Source of the DNA: Ypsolopha sequella
Taxonomy: Eukaryota; Arthropoda; Insecta; Lepidoptera; Ypsolophidae
Length of the DNA stretch: 64,000 nucleotides
Direction: 5' to 3'
Assembly: GCA_934047225.1 (NCBI GenBank)
Contig: OW203992.1
Coordinates: 19,953,501-20,017,500, forward strand
Below are positions 20,901 to 29,289 of the stretch, piece after piece. The notes beneath the pieces are model-generated. The model searched no databases and was not told the DNA's origin. It saw only the letters and a program-made list of their open reading frames with translations. The position numbers and the translations under genes were made by a program. The first letter of the stretch is position 1, and every line of letters starts with the position of its first letter.

Positions 20901-22985
20901 TTGCTTACACAAAAAATATAAAATAATGATATATAAAAAATATTGTTGTTATTGAAATTATCTTTATTACACAAAATTCCCAACAAATTTATAAAACATT
21001 CCGGTACGTATCAATATTTGGTCGCATGTCCTTTGGCAGAAATTACAGCACGACATCTCTTGGGCATGGAAGCGATCAATTTTGTACAAGCTCCTACCGG
21101 AATTTGCTCCCATGCTTCTGTAAAGGTTGTGTAAAGTTGATCGACGTTCGATGTCCGCACTGTCTTCTTCACATGGTACCACAAATTTTTTATAGGATTT
21201 AAATCCGGGCTGTACAGGGGCCAATCCAAAACTCACGGACTGGTTCCTTAAGAAGTCTTTTACTATTTGTGCAGTATTTTTCGGATCATTATCCTGTTGG
21301 AAAGTCCAAATGACCGGTAAATTTTGCTCGGCGTAGGGCAGCATGGCTTGTTCTAAAATATTCTTGTACTGGAATTTATCCATGTTGCCTTCTATTTTCC
21401 TGACAGGTCCTACACCAAGTCCTGAAAAGCAGCCCCACACTTTGATATTTCCGCCCCCATGTTTGACTACTTTCTTGGTATACTTTGGATCCATTTCTTT
21501 GTTTGGGGGCGTCTAACAAATTGTTTTCCATCAGAATTAATCATATTAATAATTGTTTCACCAGAAAAGAGCACTTGTTTCCACTCTCGTTCAGTCCAGT
21601 GTTGATATTTTTTAGCAAACGCTAATCTTGCCTTAACATTTTGCATTTTCAAAAGTGGCACCTTTCGAGACACTCTTCCGTACAAGTTTGCCTCACATTG
21701 TCTCCGTCTAATTGTTCTTGCAGACACATCCTTCGACCCTCCTGCACCAAACAACTCTGAACGTATCAGTTCTGATCCCTTGAACGGATCTTTTTTTGCC
21801 AACAACACCAGCTTAGTCTTCCCGCACAGTAGTTTTCCTTGGTCTCGGTTTTCTAGGTACGTTTTCGGTCGTGTTAAACTTCTTGGTATGTTTTATAGCA
21901 TTCATAACCATGTCCTTAGAACAGTTCAAGTGGTTTTCTATTTTTCTGTACGACCAGCCTTTGGTACAAAAGTTCAAAATAATCTTCCTAGTGGTCGAAT
22001 CGCAACTATTGTTTTTTCCCATATTGATTGGTTTAAAACGTATTAATTTTAATAAAAAAAGTTAAGTTTTTTCAGTAATATCGACGTTTCATGAAAATAC
22101 GCGGCAAAACAAAGAAAAAGAGAATTAAGTTCTTTTTTTCTTTTTTTAAATTCAGAACACAGCTTTTATTGTCTTTAATTAGCTGGCCAGCTACAAGTAA
22201 GTTAAAAAAGTTTGTGTTACTTTCCCAGAGTGCGCAGTGGCTAAACTACTAACGAACACATCTATTTTTTTGTCCCACATTTTAAGAATACAATGTCATG
22301 TATGGTTTAATACCAATTACTCTAAATTAAATACCTATTTAAGCAAATGGTAGTACCATAACTAAGATTTTTGTGGTTAATTAGGAGGTGTCTTTAATTG
22401 TGTGACCACCACTGTATAAACCAATAATAATTAAATGTAATTTCATTTAAATATTATTGGTTTGTTGCAATTCGTTCGTTGTTTTTATTTATTACCTATT
22501 TTACTTGGTTTATCCAGGTTCTATAGGCTATTAGGTCTGCCTCAAATTTGCCCGTCAATAGAGGTTTCTCGCTCAAATTTTCTAGGTATTTGCATGCTAT
22601 GTGACCAAAGTACTGAAAATTATAACTAGCTTCAAATGAACGAGCGCAGTAGACCTTCGCTTGCTAGGTCTATGCGCGGTCTTAGAAGTCTTAGTAGTTA
22701 GCATTTAGGAAATAAATCTTCCTACACCAATTCTTCAGTTATGTTCCAGGCGGGGCAATCTGCATGGAACTCTTGACACCTCGCGGCTGGGCGTCTGCCT
22801 ACACTGTGGAAGCAGTGGTGATGCAGTTCGCAGCATCAGTCGTTAAGGGTCAAGGTCGCGTGGCGCGCGCGCCGCCCCGGCCTGCGCGGGAGTTCTCCAG
22901 GCGTCGTGCTGAGGAAGCGTTCCGCTCTCTAGTGAAGACGCACGATAAATACGGCTGGGTCACGCCTTCCTTGTCTGATGGCTGA
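8417..22985 (+). CDS. UBE2QL1-like ubiquitin-conjugating enzyme with SIM-rich N-terminus (4 exons)
   Basis: Predicted exons are 8417-8919, 10283-10484, 19167-19368 and 22750-22985. Joined, they give 380 residues in one frame. Residues about 168-380 match the UBE2Q/UBE2QL1 E2 family. They include [13 protein letters not shown], then [31 protein letters not shown], and the active-site [14 protein letters not shown], where Cys307 would carry the ubiquitin thioester. The frame ends [14 protein letters not shown]. Residues 1-167 are acidic/basic and repetitive, with five DIVFVD-type motifs (see the exon A entry). Introns B-C (phase 0) and C-D (phase 1) have clean GT-AG sites. The A-B intron needs a GC donor or a weak GT. 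E2Q enzymes pass ubiquitin from E1 to substrates or E3s. That exon A belongs to this gene is inference from frame, order and strand. Confidence 0.8.
8920..10282 (+). other. Predicted intron 1 of the E2-like gene
   Basis: It would run from a GC donor to the TTTTGTTCCCCAG acceptor at 10282. It is AT-rich and contains no recognised gene. The open frames at 9706-9894 (minus) and 10019-10303 (plus) have no known motif. A TTAGTTAAG/CTTAACTAA-like short inverted word occurs near 9500-9540. Confidence 0.5.
10283..10484 (+). CDS. E2-like gene, exon B
   Basis: The acceptor is TTGTTCCCCAG|A and the donor is TTTACA|GTAAGC. The exon starts in phase 2, which fits the two bases left by exon A, and ends in phase 0. 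It encodes a run of alanines ([13 protein letters not shown]), then [20 protein letters not shown], which is the start of the UBE2Q-type E2 fold, and finally [11 protein letters not shown]. The alanine/lysine part is a linker between the SIM array and the catalytic domain. Confidence 0.85.
10590..10765 (+). repeat. Degenerate minisatellite, about 35-bp unit
   Basis: About five diverged units carry a TGTCAAATGGCGTCACTATC core followed by a TCTCATTCTAA core. It lies in intron 2 of the E2-like gene, about 105 bp after the exon B donor. Confidence 0.6.
10931..11754. mobile_element. Non-autonomous element bounded by TTTTAGGGTTCC ends
   Basis: Left end TTTTAGGGTTCCGTA (10931) and right end TATGGAACCCTAAAAA (to 11754) are inverted. 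Inside, 10973-11032 and 11064-11126 form a strong hairpin: the word GTTTATTTATTAGTATT is complemented by AATACTAATAAATAAAC. A CGGACAGACAGACGGACC block lies near the right end. There is no coding frame. It belongs to the high-copy lepidopteran repeat seen elsewhere in the window. Confidence 0.7.
12099..12563 (+). repeat. 5' LTR of the BEL/Pao element
   Basis: It is 465 bp with TG...CA ends. It matches 18469-18933 over its full length by eye. Confidence 0.95.
12569..12586 (+). promoter_or_regulatory. Primer-binding site, probably tRNA-Tyr
   Basis: TGGTCCTTCGAGCCGGAT begins 5 bp after the LTR. Its complement ends GGCTCGAAGGACCA, which fits the 3' acceptor of insect tRNA-Tyr as I know it. The TGG start matches the universal CCA end. 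The tRNA identity should be confirmed against the species' own tRNAs. Confidence 0.75.
12587..13049 (+). other. Leader of the BEL/Pao element
   Basis: This is non-coding sequence between the primer-binding site and the first in-frame ATG. The gag-pol frame is open from about 13026, but the first ATG in frame is at 13050. Confidence 0.7.
13050..18368 (+). CDS. BEL/Pao gag-pol polyprotein
   Basis: It encodes 1772 residues from ATG 13050. Order of domains: N-terminal coiled region; DUF1759-type gag ([16 protein letters not shown]); zinc-knuckle-like cysteines ([24 protein letters not shown]); aspartic protease around D508 ([13 protein letters not shown]); RT with YMDD at about 922-925; RNase H ([21 protein letters not shown]); integrase H-H-C-C region ([23 protein letters not shown]); integrase core with D1475, D1541 and E1595 ([26 protein letters not shown]); and the C-terminal [14 protein letters not shown] typical of Pao elements. 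The protease reads DPA where a D-S/T-G is usual for the fold. No env follows. The frame is uninterrupted, so this copy may be active. Confidence 0.95.
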   Translation: MPNSAEAAKLKMSYSLKKLKNKRQELFNRLQRVYDFSKTALEDVSSAELFMANVETLDTVRSEIHVIIDEINDTEVLINPNFEPNYQSWSAFEDLYSHCKYINRKLSHSSKSADSKVKAPLDMECPKKPTIKLPKLELVGFSGEATMWPTFYETFKTTIHDNPDLTDNERVQYLMGKLSGRALSICSGITPNATNYDIIWKTLVSTFQDSRSLATTYLDQMFEFRPLTTASSKNLDLFLDKFCSAVSCLKSLNIKDLSDFILMYLALKKLDVETARSFEMFKRGSDLPHYDELISFLREQTKILNRTAPAITAPAPNRSVNNNNNKTGYSTKSTHAFVSASTNNNCCPLCKQLKHYNLYKCPEFVKLDIEKRFQFIKSNNGCTNCLSITHNNSACKSSYNCRHCNCKHHSMLCRKQNVMNTHTALGQNITVSPRTHTQSSRLVDPAVSATNTEHMTNDSQSVPTASNNISLCNLQPNSQRNETCLLGTIQVIVKDSNGMSVRLRALCDPASQSSFSTVSCCEKLNLKYEKIPRAFVKGIGSSSNPIKGATNLKLFSRFDDSVSISLDTYVIDRITDNLPSVQVDLSTLSYLKGITLADETFYLPGEIDILIGASLFADILLSGRVSGPPGTPTGFQTIFGFTLIGNTPVYQNTACSISLCSYMEIEPPIDFILQKFWQLEEVHCEPASSPANDECEKLFINNVSRDPAGRYSVSLPFARNPNILGNSYHHAKKCFMSLERRFVSNADLRSEYNNIINEYLTKGYISPLHNDDQLSLGYYIPHHPVVRVDKSTTKVRICMNASTKTDSADGTRVSLNDTLHTGANLQNDLFLILLDFRLYEIAFTSDIKQMFLQVLVNADDRKFQKFLYRFDTCSPLIAYQFNRVCFGLRSSPFLAMRVVRKLCEDGSSAYPLAATAAARNCYMDDICYSTPTVQGSLQLRDELVGLLKAGGFELVKWSSNCQQLLDTLPDTHRLNSSKNFEEQTQTLKVLGLQWSPDSDEFSFTVSLDSRPCTKRNVLSVIARQYDVLGFTAPVILYAKLLLQKICILKLDWDETLPSDIAQIWQNYLKELPVLRDLRIKRHLDVFQNSKISIISFADASERGYGCVVYIRVQDDSDTCTSIRLVCAKSKVCPLKTVSVARLELCASLLMSKLTRRVVDAYKIRHNIERIYCFTDSMVTLHWIHSSPHRFKTFVATRITKIISAIPAECFYHTAGSQNPSDCLSRGLTPMQLMSHPLWFTGPAWLYLDAKEWPIKTIESASIEENLPESKTISLPAFSNEEPHPLLSLSERISSWLVLLHTIIYIYRFLRILPRSNIFTATDMDFAEVALIKALQAFYFLDEIKRLKSNKLCSPALNRLSPFLDKNGLLRVGGRLRNTDMTFDQQHPVLLPRKNHIVELIIIHYHRKNCHTGPVALMSIIRQKFWILSCRNIVRRVIHSCNYCFKAKPRQTFPFMADLPSCRVNEAKAFVHCAVDYCGPISITPYRKRGVRPVKCYLCIFVCLVTRAVHVELATDLSTNTFLSAFKRFLSRRGAVSFVYSDNATNFVGARNAISEIYNLTNSEEFKTSFANELADHRIQWKFNIPRSPHFGGHYEIYVKGFKTHLHRVVGTQLLTYEELLTVVTQIECVINSRPLTLLSEDPSELSALTPAHFLMSTPLKELPACKVADEPVNLLRRYALLDQMVESFARRWKNDYLHLLQSRGKWNTPTNPIKIGSVVVVVTDNTPPLQWPLGVIVAVYPGKDNVIRVASVKTTTGVYKRPVVRLCPLPSE
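18369..18468 (+). other. BEL/Pao 3' untranslated segment with polypurine tract
   Basis: The 100 bp between the stop codon and the 3' LTR end in GCCGGGGGCAAA, the likely plus-strand primer site. Confidence 0.65.
18469..18933 (+). repeat. 3' LTR of the BEL/Pao element
   Basis: It is 465 bp and the same as the 5' LTR by eye. TATAT follows at 18934-18938. Confidence 0.95.
19167..19368 (+). CDS. E2-like gene, exon C
   Basis: The acceptor is TTGCATTGCAG|GTGG and the donor is GGAAG|GTAAGG. It enters in phase 0 and leaves in phase 1. It encodes [20 protein letters not shown] ... [20 protein letters not shown], the central sheet of the UBE2Q-type fold. GC content is clearly higher than in the surrounding introns. 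Confidence 0.92.
19917..20150. mobile_element. Insert with inverted arms carrying a copy of E2 exon C
   Basis: The left arm is ACCACTTAGCCACTAGAC (about 19917-19935). The right arm is GTCTAATGGCTTAGTGGT (about 20127-20144). They are inverted with a few mismatches. Between them, 19938-19988 repeats exon C bases 19196-19246 with a few substitutions. This looks like a small element, or a repair event, that captured a gene fragment; which one is inference. The right arm also resembles a tRNA A-box word. Confidence 0.45.
19938..19988 (+). pseudogene. Partial duplicate of E2-like exon C
   Basis: GTGGCACGTGCGGCTGCACC is shared exactly with 19196-19215. The following ATCGACCCCGAG and AGAGCTGGC words are also shared. 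The copy is about 50 bp, lacks splice sites, and sits about 570 bp downstream of its source exon. Confidence 0.85.
20266..20535. mobile_element. Palindromic MITE, ACAAGGTGAC termini (copy 1)
   Basis: The left end is TATACAAGGTGACTTTTTGA and the right end GTTCACCTTGTATA. The two halves are complementary over most of their length: CAAATTCATACTGGAGGCTTA pairs with TAAG.CTTAAGTATGAATTTG, and GAAATTTCGACT pairs with AGTCGAAATTTC. A second copy lies at 62741-63018. Confidence 0.9.
20664..22414 (-). mobile_element. Tc1-type transposon, inactive, with TIRs and TA duplication
   Basis: The ends are CAGTGGTGGTCACATAATTA (20664) and, inverted, CAGTGGTGGTCACACAATTA (from 22414). TA flanks both sides (20662-20663 and 22415-22416). 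At 1751 bp it has the usual size. It lies in intron 3 of the E2-like gene, antisense to it. Confidence 0.93.
20967..22022 (-). pseudogene. Tc1-type transposase, frameshifted and DDE-mutated
   Basis: The reading starts [19 protein letters not shown] (helix-turn-helix region, [17 protein letters not shown]). It then shifts frame into [19 protein letters not shown] and the catalytic part. The first catalytic block reads VLFSGET, where the family has VLFSDE. The second, [11 protein letters not shown], keeps its Asp. The third reads [10 protein letters not shown], where PxENLW is normal. At least two catalytic residues are therefore lost in addition to the frameshifts near 21810, 21470 and 21230. 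Confidence 0.9.
22417..22749 (+). other. End of E2-like intron 3
   Basis: The stretch has no gene. A short inverted pair, AAACCAATAATAATTAAATG and CATTTAAATATTATTGGTTT, lies at 22417-22466. The acceptor TTATGTTCCAG closes it. Confidence 0.5.
22750..22985 (+). CDS. E2-like gene, exon D with catalytic cysteine and stop
   Basis: The acceptor TTCCAG|GC completes a glycine codon split with exon C. The exon encodes [20 protein letters not shown], containing the predicted active-site Cys307, then [20 protein letters not shown] and the C-terminal [14 protein letters not shown] before TGA. This is the expected C-terminus of UBE2QL1-type proteins. Confidence 0.93.
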
Positions 22986-22999
22986 ATAAATGGAGCTCA

Positions 23000-23812
23000 G
23001 GTAACACCTTTATTTTATGTACGAGGGTAAATCAAAATGTCATTAGAAGCGCACATGTGTATAATATATTTGGGGGTAGATTGACATTTATTTTAAAGAG
23101 TGTCAATCTCACAATATCTATGCAGAGTTTTATTAGATTTCAACAAATCATTCGCAAGCAGTACATTATTTTGTGCAAAGAGTTGACAAAAACACTAAAA
23201 TATGGACAAGAGAGTTATATTATAAAATATCTGTGCCTGGAAAAAATGTCGACAAACGAATTTTTTTGGACATTTAGCAGACATCAATGGATCATGCTTA
23301 ACCTTACTCTACGTTCGCTTACTGGGTTGCTAAATTTAAAAGAGGTAGATCGAGCTTTGAACATGATCCACGTTTTGGGCGGCCTTCAACATCCGTCACG
23401 GAGGAAAATATCAAAAAGGTTGAGAAATTGGTTTTGGAAGGCAGAAGAATAAACATATAGCGGAGATCCTAACGACTCATTTGGTAGCATTTAATATATT
23501 ATAACTAATTCACTGAAATTCGGAAAAGTGTCGGCAAGACGGGTACCACGAATTTCAACTGACGAAAACAAAAAGCGTTGTTTGGAAATTTCTAAACGCA
23601 ACATCGAAATATGGATCAATTACAGCCCTTGACTGTATAATGTTAAAGGGCCGCCAACTGTTCAGTTGGATCATCCGCTATCTCTTTTTAACCGGCAGAA
23701 CAGATGATATGAGTGGTCTATGAAAGTGTGGTACTTTCATAGACCACTAAATGTAGTCTCCAACCTAAGCATACATACCTACCTAGTGTCTAATATAATT
23801 TGTATTGTTTTC
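23000..23812 (+). other. Possible 3' UTR intron of the E2-like gene
   Basis: Fifteen bases after the stop lies a strong donor-like site, GCTCAG|GTAACA. A good acceptor, TTGTATTGTTTTCAG, ends at 23812. If used, the intron would remove the mariner remnant. The exon junction would lie too close to the stop to be expected to trigger nonsense-mediated decay. There is no transcript evidence. Confidence 0.4.
23022..23640 (+). pseudogene. Mariner-type transposase remnant
   Basis: It starts with a mariner-like terminus, TACGAGGGTAAATCAAAATG, about 35 bp after the E2 stop. The open part (23057-23452) ends in a degraded helix-turn-helix region. After a stop the frame reads KFGKVSARRVPRISTDENKK followed by RCLEISKRN. 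That is the K-x-SARWVPR / RxExSxxN block of mariner/SETMAR transposases. The catalytic half is missing. Confidence 0.75.
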
Positions 23813-25820
23813 AGTAAGAACAAGACACGGCGCGCACGTGTAATGCAGAAAGGATCTCCGTAGTTAATTCTTCAAGATTTAATTTCAAAATGTAAATTAG
23901 TGCAAATAACTACGCCCTGTGTAATTAATTGTCTATATCCACTAATATAAAAAATAACTACTGTGGAAAATTCCTTCAATACGAATGCTTGAAGGCGTTT
24001 GACTTTAAATTTGTAAAAGTATTAGTTTTAGCTTTACGAAGCGGTTAAAATAAGTGTTCATGGTAATTCGAAAATCCTATTTTCTGTTCGTTAGAATGGT
24101 ACAAAATTATAACTTACGTAAGGTTTTTTAGAATAGCAGTAACTAGGTACGATAGTGACGACTATAAATGTTGCAAATGCAAGCCATTTCTATTGTTACT
24201 TAGTAAACATGTATTAGAAAAGTGCCAAATTGTCTTTTATCAACTTAATGCTCAATACACCCATTTTAACTTCAAACAAATCAGCTAATTTTAAAATTAA
24301 ATTTGAGCATTTAAAATGTATAGGTAAGTAAATGTATATTGACAGGTTCAATATTAAATTGGTAATACCTATAACGAGGAGTAGCTGAATCTTTTATCTT
24401 ATAGCTGAGTGCTTATATATCCTAGTTAAATAAAAGATTTATTATGGTACCACTAATGTACATTTTAATTACTTTCCGTTGAATGCTTTTCAAAAGAAAT
24501 ATTTCCGTCCCAAAGTCATTTAACCATTTTGATATAAAAGATATGTCTGTCTACTTATCTATTTTATCGTAGTTTTGCAAGAAAATAATAACCCTTTTTC
24601 ATTCTACCCAACATATATGACAAACAAAATATAATATATAAGTAAGTATTGACATAAATAACCATGTTTTTAAATAGGAAAATGCAAGAGTAATCTCGTA
24701 CTTTTCCAAAGTTGTTTGAAACAGAATAGTCATGTATGCTCAAACTATCTAGAGAGGATATAGAATAAAATATGTTCTCTAAAGTTAAACGAAAGGCTTG
24801 TGGTAATGTTAGATTAATTAAGAAACGATAAACTTTAAAACATACCTACTATGTAGATAATTGACATTATTAAAATTTAGAAGAGTGATCTTAATGTTGT
24901 TGTCTTATTTGGCAAACCAAAGATTTTATTTTTATGTATGTCCATAAAGTCCAAAATGTGAATTTATATGTGGATTGTATTACATATGAATAAATGTTAT
25001 GGGTGTATATTAATTACATACTCATACTGAACACAATGTTTTCTTATTTAATTACTATAGCAGAAATAAATTAACAAATTTTAGTTTGTTTACTTAGTGG
25101 GAATGAAGAATTGGTTTCGAAAGTAGCGTGAGAAATAAATTTGTTTTGACTCTCATCCTCCAGGCATAATTTTAAAATTTTCAACTGTTTATGCGGGAGG
25201 GTTACCAAATGTAAAACTGAAAAGTCCTGACAAAAAGCCTGACATTTTTCACGAGCTCGCGTGAAAATATTGGCACTTTTTGGTGTTAAGAAGTACTTGA
25301 CTAGTTTAATAAATTAGTATTATAACATTTTTAGAACCTTTTTCTAATTTTCTGTTGAACATTAACGTGATTGAAAAACTTTTACTCGATAGAAATAATT
25401 ATTGAAATGTGATCTTCAAGCACACTTTTTGTCCTCGTTGGACGAATAGGAATCATTTACAGAACTTAAACATATTTAATTTGATGGGTTTTAACCTTGG
25501 ACGAATAAACCAGGTTTTAACAATATCTAGTTTGGCTGAAGAAAATATTGCTAGACATTTTAGTACTTTTTAAAATGAAAAAATTTGCCATATATCCAGC
25601 AGTGCACTTCAAGGGCTGTTTATGGTATTACTTATCTACTATAAGCTGTATATAATACATATAAAAACAAAGTACTTATTTTATTTTTATTCATGTAGGT
25701 ATGTAAATTACTATAAAATATATCTATAACTTGTTTTATTATCTTATACCATATTATAAAAAATATGCTAAGCTTATTATACCCTGATCTTTACTACTGT
25801 GTAGACAAATTTCCATCTAT
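23813..25820 (+). other. Probable E2 3' UTR and intergenic sequence
   Basis: The sequence is AT-rich and has no coding frame. Several AATAAA words occur (for example near 24425, 24988 and 25068), any of which could end the transcript. Positions 25375-25580 contain a diverged copy of the TTAA-element interior described at 57452-57864 (CTCGTT.GACGAATAGGAA). Confidence 0.45.
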
Positions 25821-26035
25821 CCATCAGCCTGTTTTCGTCCAATGCTGGATATAGGCCTTTCCAAGATTTTGCCATTTTTTGGCGGTTCTTCATCCTCCTC
25901 ATCCAGCCACCACCCGCAACTTCCTTTAGGTCGTCATTCAGTCCATCGAGGTTGGCCTATGCTACGCTATGGTGTACGTGGTCTCCATTCCAACGCCTTT
26001 GGAATGGCCCCAACGGCCATCATGTCTTTCGATCA
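25820..26035 (-). pseudogene. RTE-type C-terminal fragment
   Basis: The minus strand reads NDDLKEVAGGGWMRRMKNRQ then a degraded SWKGLYPALDENR. This matches the conserved C-terminal W-x-DD-[LI]-K ... GW.R.AQ.R..W...EAYVQQW end of lepidopteran RTE polymerases. It also explains the plus-strand frame at 25842-26039, which is only its shadow. Confidence 0.75.
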
Positions 26036-26363
26036 GTAACAATAAATAAATCATAATTATTCAGATTTGTTACACTAGTACCTCATATAATCCAAAATTC
26101 CAGAGGCAAACCAATTCACAATACCAACTGTCTCTCACTAAGAGCAGGTTTGCAGCCAGAATTTTTGAAATTCTAATTTACATAAACCAATGGAAACTTT
26201 GCGATGGCAACATATGAACATACATACACAATACATAGGAATAAGGTTTTGTTGCATAACTATTGAGTGAATAAGTGTACTGTTTCCATTAATTAGAAAA
26301 AGGCAGGTTTTTCACAATCTGGCTGCGAAACCGTTTTTTTCTCATCACTACTCTCCTTTCTCT

Positions 26364-27286
26364 CAGCTAACATGATGAATGATGATTCACCTACAAATCA
26401 AGAAGGAACCATTTCAGATATAAGTACAAAATCTATTTTCATTAGAATTAAATTTGAGATATTTTTAGACTATGGGCAGGTGTGTAACGCTATGTATCGA
26501 GTAACAAGATGTGATCAATTCGGAGATGTGTAGAAAAAAAAACTACATCAAAATAAACAGGGTTGGCTGGTGCAACCTGAAGAATATCATAAAAAAATTT
26601 TTTTTTCAGGTGAAAAAAGATCACGTCCAAAAGTGGTCTACTCATACCTAAGTAACAAGTAGGGCCCTACTACGTTCGATAGAGCGTATCAAAAGGTGCT
26701 TGAAAAAATAAGGTCGTATGTTGATAATCATGATACCAACATGAGTAAGCCTGATTTTATTGAACATATATTTTTTCAAAAAAATCTCTTCAGCATCATT
26801 TTTAACAAGATGAGACCAATTCAACAACAAGATGTGAACAATAATGTAGAAACAAAAAACAATAAATTAAACCACTTGGTCATTCTGTTATTTCAATCTT
26901 TGTGCAGGTGCAGATTGACATTGAGCAGTTTCTTGAAGAAACTAGAGATCCATAGTTCAGCAGTAGGTAGTGGAATATGCTCTCAATTTGGATATTGCTC
27001 AAACTCACATTTCAATCAATATTCCATACTAGCAAAAGACAAGTTTTCAACCCACAAAAAGTATGTGAGGCTGCTGAAATCAGCCTTCATCCAATCATGT
27101 AATGTCAAGGCAATGACTTCTTTACTTGTTTCTAACTATTATGAGTGTTTTGGTCCAATCGGAAAAAACACACACTATCCTAAGCATATATATGATTTAC
27201 AAATGGTTTTGGTATTTTGTTTGTATGAAATAGGATTGCTCCGCAGGCCTCTTAAAGAGAGGTGTTTAAATTATTTAAACACATAA
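26364..27286 (+). other. Unidentified possible remnant ORFs
   Basis: A frame starting at ATG 26364 gives about 50 residues (starting MMNDDSPTNQEGTISDI) before a stop at about 26534. A second open stretch (about 26696-27286, 196 residues, no ATG at its start) has YVRLLKSAFIQS, YYECFGPIGK and several cysteines. A splice-like TTTGTGCAG lies at about 26907. I recognise no family. The pieces could be a dead gene or transposon fragment; chance is also possible in sequence this AT-rich. Confidence 0.2.
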
Positions 27287-27426
27287 TTTTAAAATATCTG
27301 TTTACGGGTTTACTGTGGGTAAAAAAACTAATCTTACAACAAAGAGTTCACTTTATACATGAGTTGAAAAAAATAGAATTACAATTAATAAATAAATGGA
27401 GATGCAAATTATCACATGTTGAATGA

Positions 27427-28378
<952 letters not shown>

Positions 28379-28760
28379 ATTGAAAAGTTTACTATGTAGA
28401 AATTAAAACGAAACAAATATGTACAATAATATTCTTTATAGTCTTAACTTAGGTAGGTACGGAATTTCATCAACCTCCCTCTTCAACTTCAAGCGCAGTC
28501 GTTCCGTTTTCGGTTTTCGACAATCGACCGTGCGTACCGTTCCTTCCGTGATTCCGTCCTTTTTTTGACAGTCATTTTTGATTTGAGTTGACTGTGACAC
28601 TTTCACCGTGTTCCGAATGTCGCTAACAACCATCAAACTCCTCACGCCCTTCAAGTCGTTCCGAATGAAAAATAGAGTCCATCTCTGCTTTACCTTAAAC
28701 TAATAATCAATTCGGAACTCTTTTGAGGTTGACGTGGACGTTGACAGTGACAGAAAACCA
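28379..28760 (-). promoter_or_regulatory. Nedd8 5' UTR and promoter region
   Basis: It lies upstream of the Nedd8 ATG on the minus strand. A 65-codon upstream frame (to 28436) is present but has no known motif and is probably chance. No TATA box is evident. Retroelement debris begins at about 28820, so the promoter must be compact. Confidence 0.4.
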
Positions 28761-28820
28761 AACCATAGCCGCAATTTCTTCTAAGATTACCGAAGATTTG
28801 TTAAAATTTGTTTACGTTGG

Positions 28821-29189
28821 GTGAATACAAAGGGAATGTACTTTACCTACCTTAAGATTATGTTGTTCAAGGCTTATTGCCAGAGCTTTTACACCTCTCA
28901 TCTGTGGACTAAATATACCCGTAAAGCCTATAGCCTCTTTAGGGTACAATATAATGACGCAATGCGAATATTGCTGAGACAACCACGCTACTGTAGCACG
29001 TCGGGCATGTTCGCTGAGGCCAGAGTGCCTGATTTCTTCGCTGTGCTTAGATCCAGGATAGCATCATTTTGGGATCGTCTTGGAAACTCCGGTAATAGTA
29101 TCTTAAGGATGATCGTTGGTAAAATTAACGAAAACCAAATTTTAGATCATTTGAGGTCCGTGCAACGTGCCCCCAACAAAAATAAATAG
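28821..29189 (+). pseudogene. Non-LTR retrotransposon RT C-terminal fragment
   Basis: The frame reads LFKAYCQSFYTSHLWTKYTR, YSLFRVQYNDAMRILL, PRYCSTSGMFAEARVPDFFA and FWDRLGNSGNSILRMI. This is the conserved C-terminal region after the RT domain in many insect non-LTR polymerases. It is 5'-truncated, stops normally, and is followed by an AT-rich tail. The initiator shown by the frame is not a real start. Confidence 0.8.
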
Positions 29190-29289
29190 ACCTAAGTAGT
29201 GCAAATTAATTCTTTAATTTTATTGTATTTTATTTTATATTGGACATTTTTTAATTTCAAATTTTAAATTGAATTGTTGTTAGAATATG

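Noticed and set aside
25842..26039. Plus-strand ORF with a serine-rich start
   Set aside because: It is the shadow of the RTE C-terminal coding sequence on the minus strand.
28436..28654. 72-residue minus-strand ORF just upstream of Nedd8
   Set aside because: It lies in the presumed 5' UTR and shows no domain. It ends before Nedd8 without a splice link. At most an upstream ORF.
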